Assembly (NCBI GenBank): GCA_035236585.1 | Contig: CP141139.1 | Span: forward strand, 17,810,990-17,874,989 | Reading direction: 5' to 3' | DNA from: Warburgia ugandensis | Lineage: Eukaryota; Streptophyta; Magnoliopsida; Canellales; Canellaceae | DNA length: 64,000 bases | Position numbers and translations under genes: made by a program | Part shown: positions 1 through 12,564 of the stretch, in pieces | Position numbering within the stretch: the stretch's first letter is position 1 | How the letters are laid out: each line of letters begins with the position of its first letter | The notes under the pieces: model-generated | Seen by the model: only the letters and a program-made list of their open reading frames with translations | What the model was told of the DNA's origin: nothing | Databases searched by the model: none

Positions 1-3000
1 CAACTGCCGCTTCCCATCGACACTAGAACGAGAGACTAAATGCCCATCATGCATGGGTGACTAATCAAATGCATAGAATGGATTACCCATGATACCACTC
101 CATATGCATTTTCCCTTCTATGAGTGGGGGTCTAATCATCTCACAAAGTTAGAGGCTGGTGGCCAACCCTATATCCCTTTGAACATAGCATCCCTAGGCA
201 TACTTTTGTCTAAAACAAAACCCTCAAGCTTTCATACCTAGATATCATAAAATCATTAGGCTATATACCTGTATCATATCAAATCATGAAAATAACATAT
301 CAAATGCATAGTTGGTACCCTATACTAAAATCAAGCCCTCCTGGTTGTCAAATTAAATCATGTGCATATAAAACATGCAACACATTCTTAAATCATATAT
401 TTTAAATAAATAATATGCATTTTCAATCCTTAGAATCATAATATGATAAATTTTCATATATAGTACTATAGCCTTTTTTATTTCATAAATACTGCATGTA
501 CAATATCACAGGATAATCACATTTTATAAATAATTTATGTAACTCAAATCTTATGCAATTATCAAAATCATATCATAAGCACTCTATAGATCATGCAATT
601 TGTGAAAATTAGCATCTTAAATTTCACTTACGTCAAATATGGCTATCCCAATCCTTAGAATGCTAATGGTCTCAACGGTGTATCAATCGACATATCTATG
701 AAGTCATATGTACATTTCAGGTTAATCTTAATCACAACTTCTCATTTATTACTTATCTAGTCTTTAATCATCATTAAATATGATGATCTTGCCCTTACTG
801 AGCTCTAATCATAGGTTTATCTCTTTATTTTGTAATATCCCTAAATCCTGATCATTGATTAAAGATCAACGGTTCAAATCATCCATCCATTCTCAACTTC
901 TATTAATCTCAGCTTGACTTATGGTCTATTTCATATTTTAATGTTTGATCTATTGATCCAACAGTCAGATTAAATTATGATCAATTAGATCAACAGTTTC
1001 AAGTCCTACTAACATCAAGTCTTCGAATCTAAGGTCACCAGAATAATCTAACCATTAGATTAATCTAAATAACAATATAAATTTCTCAATTGTTCTTCCA
1101 AAATTTAAGTATTTATAATCTTGTTTATTTTCTAAAATTTATACAATTTATTAGGAATAATCAAATAAAACAACATTTAATTGATTTAAATAAGATTTGA
1201 TAGTGATCTTACCTCCTATCACTTAAATCCATGCATGACATTGTGTTTGATGTGGCTTAATTAGGTTTTATCGCCTTTGATCCCAAAATTCAAAAATGAA
1301 TTGCTTAGATCAGGTGCTAGATCTATGATCAAGTCTACATGAAAGCTCAAATCAGTGGTTGATCTAGGTGTTAGGTAGTTAATCAAAGGTTAAATCATCT
1401 TAAATGGATAAATCAATTGCATATCTAGTATCCAGTGGTTGATCAACGATTGGATCATGACAAAAGGTTAGATCAGTCACAAATATGAGTTTTGGTGATT
1501 GATTAATGGTTGATCATGTGGAGTTTTACTGATTTGGTCATGGACTTGATATTTAGTGATAGATCGTGGGTTAGATAATCATGGATGGTCAAATTGGTCA
1601 TAGATCAACATTATTACGATAATATATCGTTGTCGACTTTAGATCACTATCAGATCTTCATCGATGATCAAATTGGTTGATGGGTTTTATTCCTTGCATC
1701 TCAAGGCTCATGATGAAAACTCAGATCAGAGAGATCCTTCTTGGATTGACCAGTGGAAGAGGTCAAGGTCTAAAGTGTGATGGGGTCCACCCATTTTAAC
1801 TCACTAAAGAGAGTGGAGCGAGTGAATTGGCATGTCAACCTACTCAGAGTAGGATGTCAGGTTCACTATTTTAGCCAGGGATTGGGCACAGGTGGCCAGT
1901 GGTCAGGCACAAGAGGCCAATAGTGGCTTTGGCAGGGTCACCACTTGAACCCGACACGAGGAGGGAGATGCGAAGGGTAAGAGACAAGGCTCTTTGTGTT
2001 CTTCGGCCAACCTCACGGTAGATGAAGAAAATAGGGGGTCCAAGATGATTGCTTGGTTGGAAAGTTCAAGCCATGTCAAAGGAGAAATAGAGAAATCAAA
2101 AGGGGACAGTGCAGATGCTGGCTTGTGCACACGAGGATGCCAACGAGCTGCGATGAGGGGAAAACCCTACAACGGAGGAAGAGAGAAGGAGAAGGGGGTT
2201 CTAGCGTTTGGCCATTGGCTAGGCATGGCATTGACAGGGGAGAAGTCTGATGGTGGCTACTAGCTTTAGCTTGGCCACCGTCTGGTGTCTAATCACGAGG
2301 CAGAAAGGGGGCCAGAGCATTGGTTAGTTAGGGGTTTCAAATCGTGCCAAAGAAAGACATAGGCGAGAAAGAGTAGGGGGTTGAGTGCAGTTTCCTTAGG
2401 CGCAACTTCTATGCTATGGGACACAGGCGATAGGTCTGCGAGTCAGTGCCAGGGGAAGAGGGAGTTCGCCATGGGGAGATTGCTGGGGGAGGGGGCGATT
2501 GGTGCTACTTGTGAGCAGAAGTGGAGGAGCAAGGAGGGGGGTGACTGGGTAGCAACAACAACGTCAACTAGAAGGGGGAGAGGGGGCTCGTGCTTCTATG
2601 GGTGCGCAGGTATAGGGCATAGTGAAACCCCAATGCTTAGTGCAGGGTGGCACTAGTGCTAACTTGGCTGCAACCAATAAGAGAGTTGGGGAAGAGAAAC
2701 AGGGGGAAAATGAGGAGGAAGGTCCATTAGTGGTTGTAGCGGCATGAACAAGGAACCTTGGCCAATGTGGCAATTCATGATTCATGCAGCCTAAGTCGGC
2801 CATGCTAGCCGATCGATATGCTATTTGAGAGAGGGGGGAGAAACCTGAGGGCAGGGGGGATTAAATGCCATTTAATTAATTACTTATTATTATTATTATT
2901 ATGTAATCATTATCCATTATAAATGCGGATAATTATTACATATGATAAAATGTAAGAATTGGTTTTATCACTTTAATCACTACTTAATTAAAATTAAGTA

Positions 3001-3231
3001 CTTAATTAAAATAATTACGAGATTTTCATCCAACCTCCGATTTCAACATACTTAGTGCCGTTGGATTCGTTTGTACTAGTAGATCACTGATATTGATGTG
3101 TCAATGTTTAATTTTGTGTCTTCTATTAGATATCCTTTAAAATTAAAAATCTTGTAAATTGAATTCTACATTTCTCCTTTTTTAATTTGTTCTATTTACA
3201 TAAAGTGAATTAGAAATTTACGGGAGTTACA
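1..3231 (-). mobile_element. Long LTR, right-hand part (Del/Tekay-like Ty3/gypsy fossil), continues off window
   Basis: Read on the minus strand, the segment starts at 3231 with TGTAACTCCCGTAAATTTC, the usual 5' terminus of very long Ty3/gypsy LTRs in plants (TGTAACACCC type). It then runs as non-coding, AT-rich sequence broken by a GC-richer block at about 1740-2800. No gene-like reading frame is supported; the short open frames here are chance. The other LTR end lies left of position 1, so the LTR is at least 3.2 kb. Whether it is a solo LTR or belongs to a longer element cannot be seen. Family assignment rests on length and terminal sequence only. Confidence 0.5.
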
Positions 3232-5846
3232 ATTGGGCAACCAACACTATTGATCCATAAGGGTTGGGTTAGGTGCAACGACTTTGGAGTTATGGTTTCG
3301 TCATGGACAAAAATTGTGACCTTAAGAGTTAGTGACAAAGAAACTAAAGGTTCTGAACAATTTTCTATGCATTGATATATTAACTAAAATGTCTTTGTAT
3401 ATATTTTTTAAAATTATATGTGCACAAGCATTTTGATTATTAAAAATAAGAGTTAAAAGTGCAAGGGCATTTTGATAATTAAAAAGAAGGATTTTTTGTT
3501 TTTATATTTTTCTTTTGCAAATTTCTTTTCTTCTTCTTGGCGAACAAATTAGAGTTAGGGGTAGCAATTTTGTGAATTGAATATGTTAGGGTTGAAAAAC
3601 TATGACCCAAGTTAGTTTAAGGTCAAGATAAGAAAGATTAGGATTGAGATCGGGCCAAAATTCTAATTAACATAACCTACTGCCAGCTTATATGCATTTG
3701 TTATAGGGTGCAGCAACAAAGTCTCACTGAAAGTCAGTGCATAACACAAGCATAAAAAGAAGTTGAAATTCCACAAAAAAAATCTATCCGTACAGATTAT
3801 CACAACTTCATTAGCCTCATGATCAATTTCTTAGGCCTGGACTGGACCATCTCCCTCTAAGAAAGGAAGTTAATCTTACATGCCATCAAGAAACAAACCT
3901 CATGAGTCTCCTATTCTACACAGTGACATCTCATCCATCATTTAAGTCTAACCGAACTCCGAAAGTTTACCTTTCCTTGCAGAATCACAAACCAGTCTTG
4001 ACACACCAAAAGGTTCAGATCATCCAATCAAAATGACGTCAACAATAATCAGATGCGCATTTAGTCAGATTGTTAGAGTAATGTCATCAATCCATCGACA
4101 CACAACTTGTGGCCGGGGAAGTGGTTGTCATCAAGGGCCAGCCGATGTTGCCTGTGTACCGTGGTAGGGACTGTGTTGAGCTGGTAAGCCAGGACAAGAT
4201 CAATAAGTTGCTCAATGTCTTTCAAGAACCTAGCCCCTTGATTTAGAAGGAGCTAGTCGGCCAGATAATCTGTGTCTGTGCGTTGATTGTGTCTGAAGTT
4301 GTGATTATATTACACTATTGAGGGCTTTCAATGACTCCATTTAGTCTTATTATAATGGTCCACAAGATGCACCAAAATCAATCAGCGAGAAAATGTGCTA
4401 ATTAAGCGTTTTTTTAGGCCACTCAGCACAAAACATGTATGCAGCCTTTCTGGTGATCCTTATCTAAAGTTGTACCTAAGTAATCAGTGCTACTCAAAAG
4501 AAGAGGAACTTCCATACTTTGCACGTTGTATGCATAAACCTTATCCGCATTTGCTTCCTTGTGGATCCCTTCAGGTAGATCATGAATTAAGAACATTAAT
4601 TAAAGAGAAAAAAGAAAAGAAAAGAGGAAGATAAAAAAATAAATAAAAGAAGATCTGCCCCCTTCAATACTTGCTATTGATAATATCATCCTTAAGATTT
4701 GCCACCACTGAAAATCATCCCTTAAAAGAATTCCGGACCTTTTCTTTCTCCCAATTAATTCGAAAGTTCTCACGTTCTTTAAATTCAATTAACTGCAGAT
4801 TTCAAATCAAACATCTTATAAATATAGTTAAAGTCCATGTCAAAAGTTAAATTAATTTACAACATAATCATGCTTTATTTTCCGGCATTTTCTCGGATCT
4901 CTCCCGAATGTTTTGAATATTCTCCTTGCCGATTAGATTTGTTGTAGGGAAAGAACTGAGCCGGCAGTGTACCATTTTACTTAATCTGGAAGGAGATCAT
5001 CGTGGATATGATATCAACTTCAATATCAAAATTGATCTAAATGCTTACAAACGATGCCATGTCATTGTCGTGATCTAGGAAGAAGCTCAACTTCTGGCAG
5101 CACATTATAAAATCTATGCACTGATCCATTCTTCTAAACTGGCAGGCCATCAGTTAGTGAATCTCACGGTCTTGGTACCGTGCAAATAGATAAGCCATCG
5201 CCAAGCTTAGTTCCACAAAAGTCGACAATCCAAACTTTGCTGGTAGAATCCTGAACAAGGTTTCTTGGATCAAGGGTCTAATATCATCTGAGCAAGACAA
5301 ATCAGCAAAGTGGGACGAACTTGCCATCACCTGCCGTTAACTTGAGTTGCAAGCCACGCCAAGTAAACACAAAGAGGAAACGACGAATGAAGATTCCATG
5401 TGGATTGTCGCTTGAGTTCAAGTCACCCAACCCACCCCTATACATGAACAGAAAGATGGGCTTATCTACTCTTTCAAGGAAGAGAAGAAGTTTCCACGCA
5501 GTAATGGCGAGTTCAAGTTTCCATGTAGTGATGATTTTTCACTTGAAATCCTGCATACGCAGGAGCTTCATGGACCGAAACTGCCCTTTGGTGGCCCATG
5601 AAATGACTACCCCAGCAGCAAACAGCTTAGATGCCGTCACTTAGAGATAGAAATGAATTCAAGAGTGCGTTCCTTCGCGGAAGGAGGCTTCATCTTGACG
5701 GCATGAGAAAAAGGCAATTCAATTGTCTTTTTCTGATGGCAAACGGTCGGCGAGGCAGACTTGGAATCCACAGACTGCTTTCGGCCCAAGTTTCCTTTGC
5801 TCTTTCCTCTTTCAAACGCCCTGCTCAACTTCCCCCCGCCCCTCTC
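3232..5846. other. Intergenic region, no gene supported
   Basis: AT-rich DNA. Two stretches look faintly protein-like but are interrupted by stops: plus strand about 4110-4240 and minus strand about 5020-5300. I could not assign either to a family. A 3'-end SINE fragment sits at 5551-5592. The rightmost part is the upstream region of the small gene at 5972. Confidence 0.5.
5551..5592 (+). mobile_element. Au-like SINE, 3'-end fragment
   Basis: The stretch from CCTGCATACGCAGGAGCTTC to ACTGCCCTTT matches the 3' tail of the SINE copies elsewhere in this window (for example 26780-26825). Only about 40 bases remain, so this is a weak call. Confidence 0.4.
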
Positions 5847-5853
5847 TATATAA
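5847..5853 (+). promoter_or_regulatory. TATA box of the small gene at 5972
   Basis: TATATAAG lies in a pyrimidine-rich context, about 120 bases upstream of the ATG. Transcription would be expected to start near 5880, giving a 5' leader of about 90 bases. The next 100 bases are CT-rich, as is common just downstream of plant core promoters. Confidence 0.65.
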
Positions 5854-5971
5854 GCCATACCTTCCTCTTCTTCTGCACTCACAGACTAACATCGACGTCC
5901 CCTTGCTTCCTCTTTCAATTTCCGTTTTCTCAGTAGATTCCATCTTCGAAAAGCTCTTTCTGAAATTAGAA

Positions 5972-6317
5972 ATGGCCGGAACTCTGTCTTTCACTGTGCC
6001 AGCTCTGGCTACCGCCGCCGGAGTTTACCTCTTCAGACATCACCAGACCGGAACAACCGAGGTGGGTGGATTCTCTTTTCTGGGTTTTCTTTCTTTCGTT
6101 TGATCATCGTCTGAATCAAAACTTGGTCCTGTTTCTTGGTTTTGACAAGATTTTCTGTTTGATTTGACTTTTGCAGAATGTAAAACACCAGTTTGAGGCT
6201 TCCAGTGACAGGAAGATGAAAGTGGAACAGACAGAAGAGAAGAAGAAGGCTTATCTTCCACGGTTCGCTCTGGAATTGGATGGATTGCATTGTTTTGAGA
6301 CCATGGTTGCTCAGTAA
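5972..6317 (+). CDS. Small conserved plant protein of unknown function (76 aa, two exons)
   Basis: Exons 5972-6061 and 6177-6317 join in phase 0 across a 115-base GT-AG intron ending in TTTGCAG. The product starts MAGTLSFTVPALATAAG and ends HCFETMVAQ, 76 residues. Residues 5-20 form a short hydrophobic segment (possible membrane anchor or targeting signal). The middle (residues 40-57) is rich in K and E. The C-terminal block PRFALELDGLHCFETMV resembles, from memory, a conserved tail in short uncharacterised angiosperm proteins; I recall no established function. The ATG is the first one after the predicted start site behind a good TATA box. Gene structure is well supported by promoter, intron and in-frame stop; function is unknown. 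Confidence 0.75.
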
Positions 6318-7149
6318 TCAATAAGCGGTTCATGTTAATTCATGTCAAACATATGATACTGATACATTCTTTAATTATTGGTTGATCTTGGATTTCTATG
6401 TTGTAATCTTCTAACAAATTGTTGGAATAGAAGAGCAGAATGTAGCCAGTAAATTTCGAAGAATTCAACAATTTTGCACTTTCCTATTATGACGTGGTTG
6501 AGATTTTTCAGAGATTTTTTTCGCTCAGATTCGATGTTAAATGGGCTGTGATTGTCAAACTGGATCCGATTCATCATAAATCATCCTTTTAAGCTCGGGA
6601 GGGGAAGTTCGCGTTGCAAATCGATTATCTTTTGGACCCTTTCTTTGATAATTGTGACCCTAAATTTGAGAAAATTAACAAAATGGAGTTTGGGCACTCG
6701 GCCAACTTTGGATTCGATTCCATTCACCATTCAAAGAAAAAATTAACAGAACTGATGAATACCTTGTGGGCTGGAATGAGTTATCAGTGGATAGTGTTTC
6801 CACTGCCTACTATTCGCAGCCTTAGGACAAAGATAGGATTTTTAAACCAAGCTACTTGCGGTTTTTGAGGGCTATTTTATCTGTTTTAGTAGAATTCTAT
6901 ATATTTTTGGTGCTACCAGTAGCAAAGGTATAAGATCGCTATCCAATGTTCAGTATACTGTGCCGAAAAGCCCTTTGGTATTGAGCCATTCACATGCGAC
7001 AGATTGGATGGCTAGGATTATCCGAATTGAGAGATTGTTGATGGGTTAGTGTGTCAATTGCTTGGCCCCAGTGAATGACGGCAGGATGAAATGCCATACC
7101 ATTCCCCCCAAGAGGAATCGGTTCAGGGTACGCAAAAGGGGGAGTTGGG
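6318..7149. other. Intergenic, 3' flank of small gene
   Basis: No coding region, RNA gene or clear repeat was recognised. The right part borders a retroelement fragment and may be its degraded continuation. Confidence 0.4.
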
Positions 7150-8461
7150 TCGAGCTAACTTTCTTGTTGTAATTGAAGTCATTGCACTAACTTTTAATGC
7201 TGAGGACGAGGCTCTGTTTTTAACTTTAATTTGTTCACTAATCCAGTAAAAGCGGCATTTTCACACGCACCACTATCAATGACAACACCAAATATTTAGA
7301 CAGTGGATGTGCTTCTCGCGGGAAAGGTGGTGTAGCGTAGCCCATCATCATCATCTTTACGGATTGCACTTAGACTTCCTTGAACCACCAATAGATTGCA
7401 ATGATCAGCATAAGCAACATTTTCCTCCTCCTCATAGCAGGGTTGAGATTCTTCTTTCATATTCTAGTTTGGAATCTTCTTTCAATCACCTTGCAGTTTG
7501 GCATTCGGTGGCGATAATGCCAATGACCATGGCATTTGAAACATTTCCTTGAACTCAAACTTGAGGAGCTAGATTGCTTCTTATCATCATCGCCTTTGGA
7601 TTGAAAATTTTGAAAATTTGTACCAAGCTGGCTTGGAAGAAGAGACATTACTCATATTAGAAGAATCTCTCTACTAAAAATTTGAAAACACCTTTGTCTA
7701 GAGTGTCCTTTTGTTGCCTTCCTACGATAAAAGCAAGTTTTCTCACATCATTAAAAGAATAGTACAGTTGTAAACGCACAACATCTCCAATCTTCCTTTG
7801 ATGCTACCCAAATATTGTGCAATGGTTTGCTCCTCTGGCTTTATCATATCAAACTTTAACATGAGGTGTTCAAACTCACCAGTATATTTCTCAACACTCA
7901 TATTTTCTTGCCTTAGATTTTGAATTATTAAAAACATATCTATATGATAATTTTCATGCGAGAATCTCCTCTTTAATTTTTTTATTTTATTTTTTTTCAA
8001 CTTCTAATCGTACTTCTCCCTTTGGTTCTTCAAATTTCTCAATAAAAAGTGTGTTTTTTGAGTTTAAGAGCAACCAACTTTGCCTTAATGTCTTTTAGAA
8101 ACTTCTTGAATTTAAAGACTTGCTCAACTGTATGCAACCAATCTAAGAATTCATTAGGTTGTATTCTTCCTTAAAACTTAGGAACGTTTACTCTAAGAAA
8201 ATTAAAATTCTCAATACCTTTTAGGAGTGTAATTGTAGGATGATAATCTCCTATCAGAGTCATGACTACTTACAAGAAAAGAGCCATTATAGGAAATCAA
8301 CATCTGACCTTTTCATCTCCTTGATCTCCGTGGCTATCCTATTGTCCATGTTGATCTAAACATCCCCTTAGATAATCTACAACTAAGTCACATACATCTC
8401 TTTTAGAAGTATTCACACAACATGATGAACCGCCATTTGATCGTGCTTTGATACATAGTTG
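7150..8461 (-). mobile_element. Ty3/gypsy retrotransposon fossil, gag-protease fragment
   Basis: On the minus strand, from right to left, the segment shows a degenerate initiator-Met-tRNA-like primer site (about 8440-8461), a gag stretch (around 7743-8000, with NMSVEKYTGEFEHLML typical of plant gypsy gag), a zinc-knuckle stretch (around 7457-7648, CFKCHGHWHYRH) and a protease-like VVIDSGA segment (around 7270-7310). Polymerase and integrase parts are absent and no LTR pair was found. It is clearly broken, with several breaks, and looks old. Confidence 0.7.
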
Positions 8462-8632
8462 ATACTAGATGATAAAATAGGAATAAAACTAACTCACCAC
8501 TTTAAGGTTACAAAGAGAACTACCACTTTTAAAACACATGCCCAAGATGTCTCATCACTCTAAAAACTCTCAAGAGATATAGAAAGTGAATAAAAATAAA
8601 AATAAATCTAGATTCCTCAAGTACTAAAAAAT

Positions 8633-8633
<1 letters not shown>

Positions 8634-8697
<64 letters not shown>
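8634..8697. repeat. (TC)n microsatellite, about 64 bp
   Basis: Uninterrupted TC dinucleotides. Confidence 0.95.
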
Positions 8698-8698
<1 letters not shown>

Positions 8699-9829
8699 AC
8701 AATAATTAGTTTCCAAGATTGATTAAATACTAGAAGGAATATCCTAAAAAGTAGTTTCTAAGATTGAGGTAGTTTCTTAATAGTACTTTGACTACAGTTT
8801 GACAAGATTTTTTTTTATACAAGCTCATATAAGCAATTTCTTAATTTCCCATACAAGCAGTTTTCTAATTTTATTGATATGAGGTAATGACCAGTGACTA
8901 AGGGAAAAGAAAGCGCTGGAGTTTGGACCATTTGATGTCCACTACTGATTGATCTAAATCGTTCGAAACACAAAGATCCAAGACGTCTATTTTATGTGGA
9001 TTTGAATTGTCCAAAATGGTGATTTAAAATTTCATTTTTATATTGATCTAAGAAATCCAAATTTCGATGATCGATCTTGTCCTTCATTGATCTATAAGTA
9101 GCTTTATGAAAAAGAGTTGTGTCTTGTATTACTCTTTACATGCAAAATAGACACTCCAATAAATAAAAATGCCATTGTTCTTATTTCTTTTGGTACAAGG
9201 AAAAAATTTCAAAACAAATCACTTGCACACACTCCTAAATCTAATTTTGGCCAAAAAGAAAAAGGAAGAACTCAAACCTACGACTAAGCATATTTTAGGG
9301 CAAATGCATTATGGTTCAGATCATTCAAACAAGGTCTTAAAATGTATTTAACCCTCTAATATTAGCAATAGCAATGCTAAATAGACATCCAAAGTAAGAG
9401 CCTCCGAGCACCACTTTTTACAGAGTCCACCTTAGCTAAATCTGACTTGCTCATATGATTGGTGGAGGTTTAGTTATTTAATGGATCAAAAATAGGTAAA
9501 TAAGATGATCGTAAGATGATTATTCATCACCAAAGTTTTGTAATCCGTCTGTTTTGAATTACACCTTTGTAGATGCTACATCTCCTTTTAATCCATTACA
9601 TATTCAAAGTGAGCCCAATAAGATACATGAATCTGTTCATGCAAACGTGGGCTTCTCGAGAGGTAGTACCCAAACTTCAGAACGCTCTCACTCGGAGCGT
9701 CTAGTTACGACCGCCTCCTTTCTCCAACCAACATTCCAATAGTCCTTCGTTTCCTCTCTCTCTCTCTCTCTCTGTTCCTTCTGGTTGATGGAAATTGAGG
9801 TTTCTTCCGCCCAATAGAGACCTCAAACA
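8698..9829 (+). other. Intergenic region and VPS8 upstream/leader
   Basis: AT-rich to about 9630. A more GC-rich stretch from about 9640 to the ATG at 9830 includes a short CT tract at 9753-9773 and probably holds the VPS8 core promoter and 5' leader. No convincing TATA box was seen. Confidence 0.4.
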
Positions 9830-12508
9830 ATGACGGAGAAGCTCACAAAGTCTCCCATGGACCTCGATCTCGATTCCTTCCTCCATTCAGAAGGCAGCGC
9901 CAATTCAGACGACGACACCCACGTTCATCGACGAACTGTCGATGAAATCCTCAACGATTCCGACTCTTCTTCTTCTTCCTCACCAAAATCCCCTAATTTT
10001 CGCCATCACCAGATTCTCTCTGCAAAAACAGTAGCTGAAATTGACGACGAAAATACTTCCAGGTCCAAATCCGACGAACCTACCTCAATTTCTCATACTC
10101 CAATCACCGAACATACCCTAAGGTCATCTCCGCAACTAGAGGACAGATTAGAAGAACAAAAGAGCACAGCTTTTAGTAGGAAAAAATCTGGGGAGTTTAA
10201 CAGTGGTTCTTTCTTTGTAGGACCAAGTTATTCACGTCCTTTGCCTTCGTTATTTGGAGCAGTCAAGCAAAACCCTAAGCCTGGTGCAGCTCTAGCGGCT
10301 GCTGCTGCTGCGTCGCTTTCTGTTCCACTCCTCATGCCAATGCGATCAAGTTTAGAAGAGCAAATTCTGGTGCTCTGCAGAAATCGTTGTCTTCTCAAGA
10401 ATCGATTGGTTATGTTGGAGAATCCCGGATAAGTGTTGATGAGGAAGGTTCGGCTTCTTCTGATGATGTTTCGTATGGAATTGCGCAGATGGATGGAAAA
10501 ATGGGAGAAGAAGATGAGAAAGTGGAAAAGTTCGCATCTTTTGAGGAGGAAAGGGTAATGCTGCGCAGTGGAGGAGTGTCAGGAAAGGATGAAGTGGCGG
10601 AGATATCAAGCGAGAGTGATGAATTTCATTCCATTAAAGAGATGCATTCTGAACAAGCGGAAGGTTTTCTCGTAGAAGAATTAGGGTCGTCCGAAGGTCA
10701 TTTAGTCGATTCAAATTATTCGGTTACTAGTACTAATGTCGAGGGAAAAACTACTTCTTTACCTGGGAATGACAATTCTTTTGAAGTGGACGAGAATTCT
10801 GACAAGTTAAATGAAAGTTCAGCACTTTCCCCTGTAAATGAGAATGAATATGGGGCTGATGAGAATCTGAAATTGTCTGCATTTGAAGAGGATAACTTGG
10901 AAAGGGAGATATCACTTGACACAAAAGATGGGGAAGTGAGTATTGCAGGAGATGATAACAATTCAAAACATGATACGAATAAACTTGTTGAAAACTTTTC
11001 AAATCCATTAGGAGTCAAGAGAGGCAGTAAAAAGGGTGGGAAAAAAGTGCACTCATCTATGAAGCCGTTGGAACTGGCCGAAGAACTTGAAAAGAAATAT
11101 GCTTCCTCTGGTTTGCACTCAGTCCATGAGGATTGAGGGTATTAGGCGTGGACCACCTGCAGTCGGGTATTTGCAGATTGACCCTCACAATGCAATTACC
11201 CGCACCATTTTGTCTCAAGCTTTTAGGCGTGATCATGGTTCGCCACAAGTTTTGGCTGTTCATTTGAACTTCATTGCTGTGGGCATGTCAAAGGGTGCTG
11301 TTCTCATTGTGCCCAGCAAATATTCTGCTCATTTTCCAGACAATATGGATGCTAAGGTTACTTTCTGTTCCCCTCTCTTATGTGAGGTTGATCTTAATGC
11401 CGGAACTATATTTTGTAGAGTTATCTTTGATATTGGCCAACAGTTAAAAGTGATTCTTCTGAAACTTGAAACATCTGTTATGTAAGTTGATTATTTGAGG
11501 TGTTCGTTTTGTCGCTTGTCACATTCCATGTTTTTTTTTTATATACTATTATTCCGTTACAACTGTACTACTACATACTATTGTGAACTTCCCATATTCT
11601 GCATTATGCCTTAATCTATCTGAAAAATGATAAAAAATTGCTTGAGTTTGATATTTCATGTTGTGGTACTTTGTTTAGTGCATTCACAGCACAGATTATT
11701 GTGTTTCTCAAATATGATTGGTATGTTTCAGATGTCGATACTTAGTTCTCAGGGTGACAAATCTCATTCCCCTGCTACTTCCATGTGCTTCAATCAACAA
11801 GGCGACCTGCTTTTAGTAGGATATGCTGACGGTCATCTAACAGTTTGGGATGTTCATAGAGCAATGGCAGTAAAAACAATTACTGGGGAGCATACATCAC
11901 CAGTGGTACATACATTGTTTCTAGGGCAAGATACACAAGTCACACGTCAGTTTAAAGCAGTTACTGGAGATTGTAAAGGCCTTGTTCTTTTACATGCTTT
12001 CTCAATGGTTCCATTGCTCAATCGGTTCTCAATCAAAACACAGGTTTTGTTACCCAATCCTGAGTAGCTTTGGTTGTGAATTAGATGCTTCTGTCATTTG
12101 GTGCCAGTTCATCTGCCTTCACCAAATAAACTTTACATTTGTGCTTCAACAGTGTCTTCTTGATGGACAAAGAACGGGAACTGTGTTATGTGCTTCTCCC
12201 CTCCTGATTGATGACTCATATGGGAGTGGATTGACATCTGTCCAAGGCAATGCTACTGTTTCGTCAAGTGGTCTTGGTAGCATGGTGGGAGGGGTTGTTG
12301 GAGGGGTAGTTGGGGGAGAGGCAGGATGGAAACTCTTCAGCGAAGGGTCTTCATTGGTTGAAGAAGGTGTGGTCATATTTGTCACCCATCAAACTGCTCT
12401 GGTGGTATGGTGTCCCCAGATGATTATGTAAAATCCAAGTATTGTTTGTCTTGTTAATTGGCACTGATCGTTGTTCCAATGTTCCCTTACTTGGTTCTGT
12501 TAAAATGA

Positions 12509-12564
<56 letters not shown>

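Noticed and set aside
1903-2803. Several 60-90 codon open frames in the GC-richer block of the left-edge LTR
   Set aside because: They overlap on both strands, match no family I know and sit inside an LTR; chance open frames.
4110-4240. Plus-strand stretch reading VAGEVVVIKGQPMLPVYRG
   Set aside because: It looks protein-like but is short, lacks a start and ends in a stop; no family recognised, so not called a gene.
5321-5994. Overlapping open frames upstream of the small gene
   Set aside because: They cross the TATA box and 5' leader of the gene at 5972 and show no protein-family pattern.
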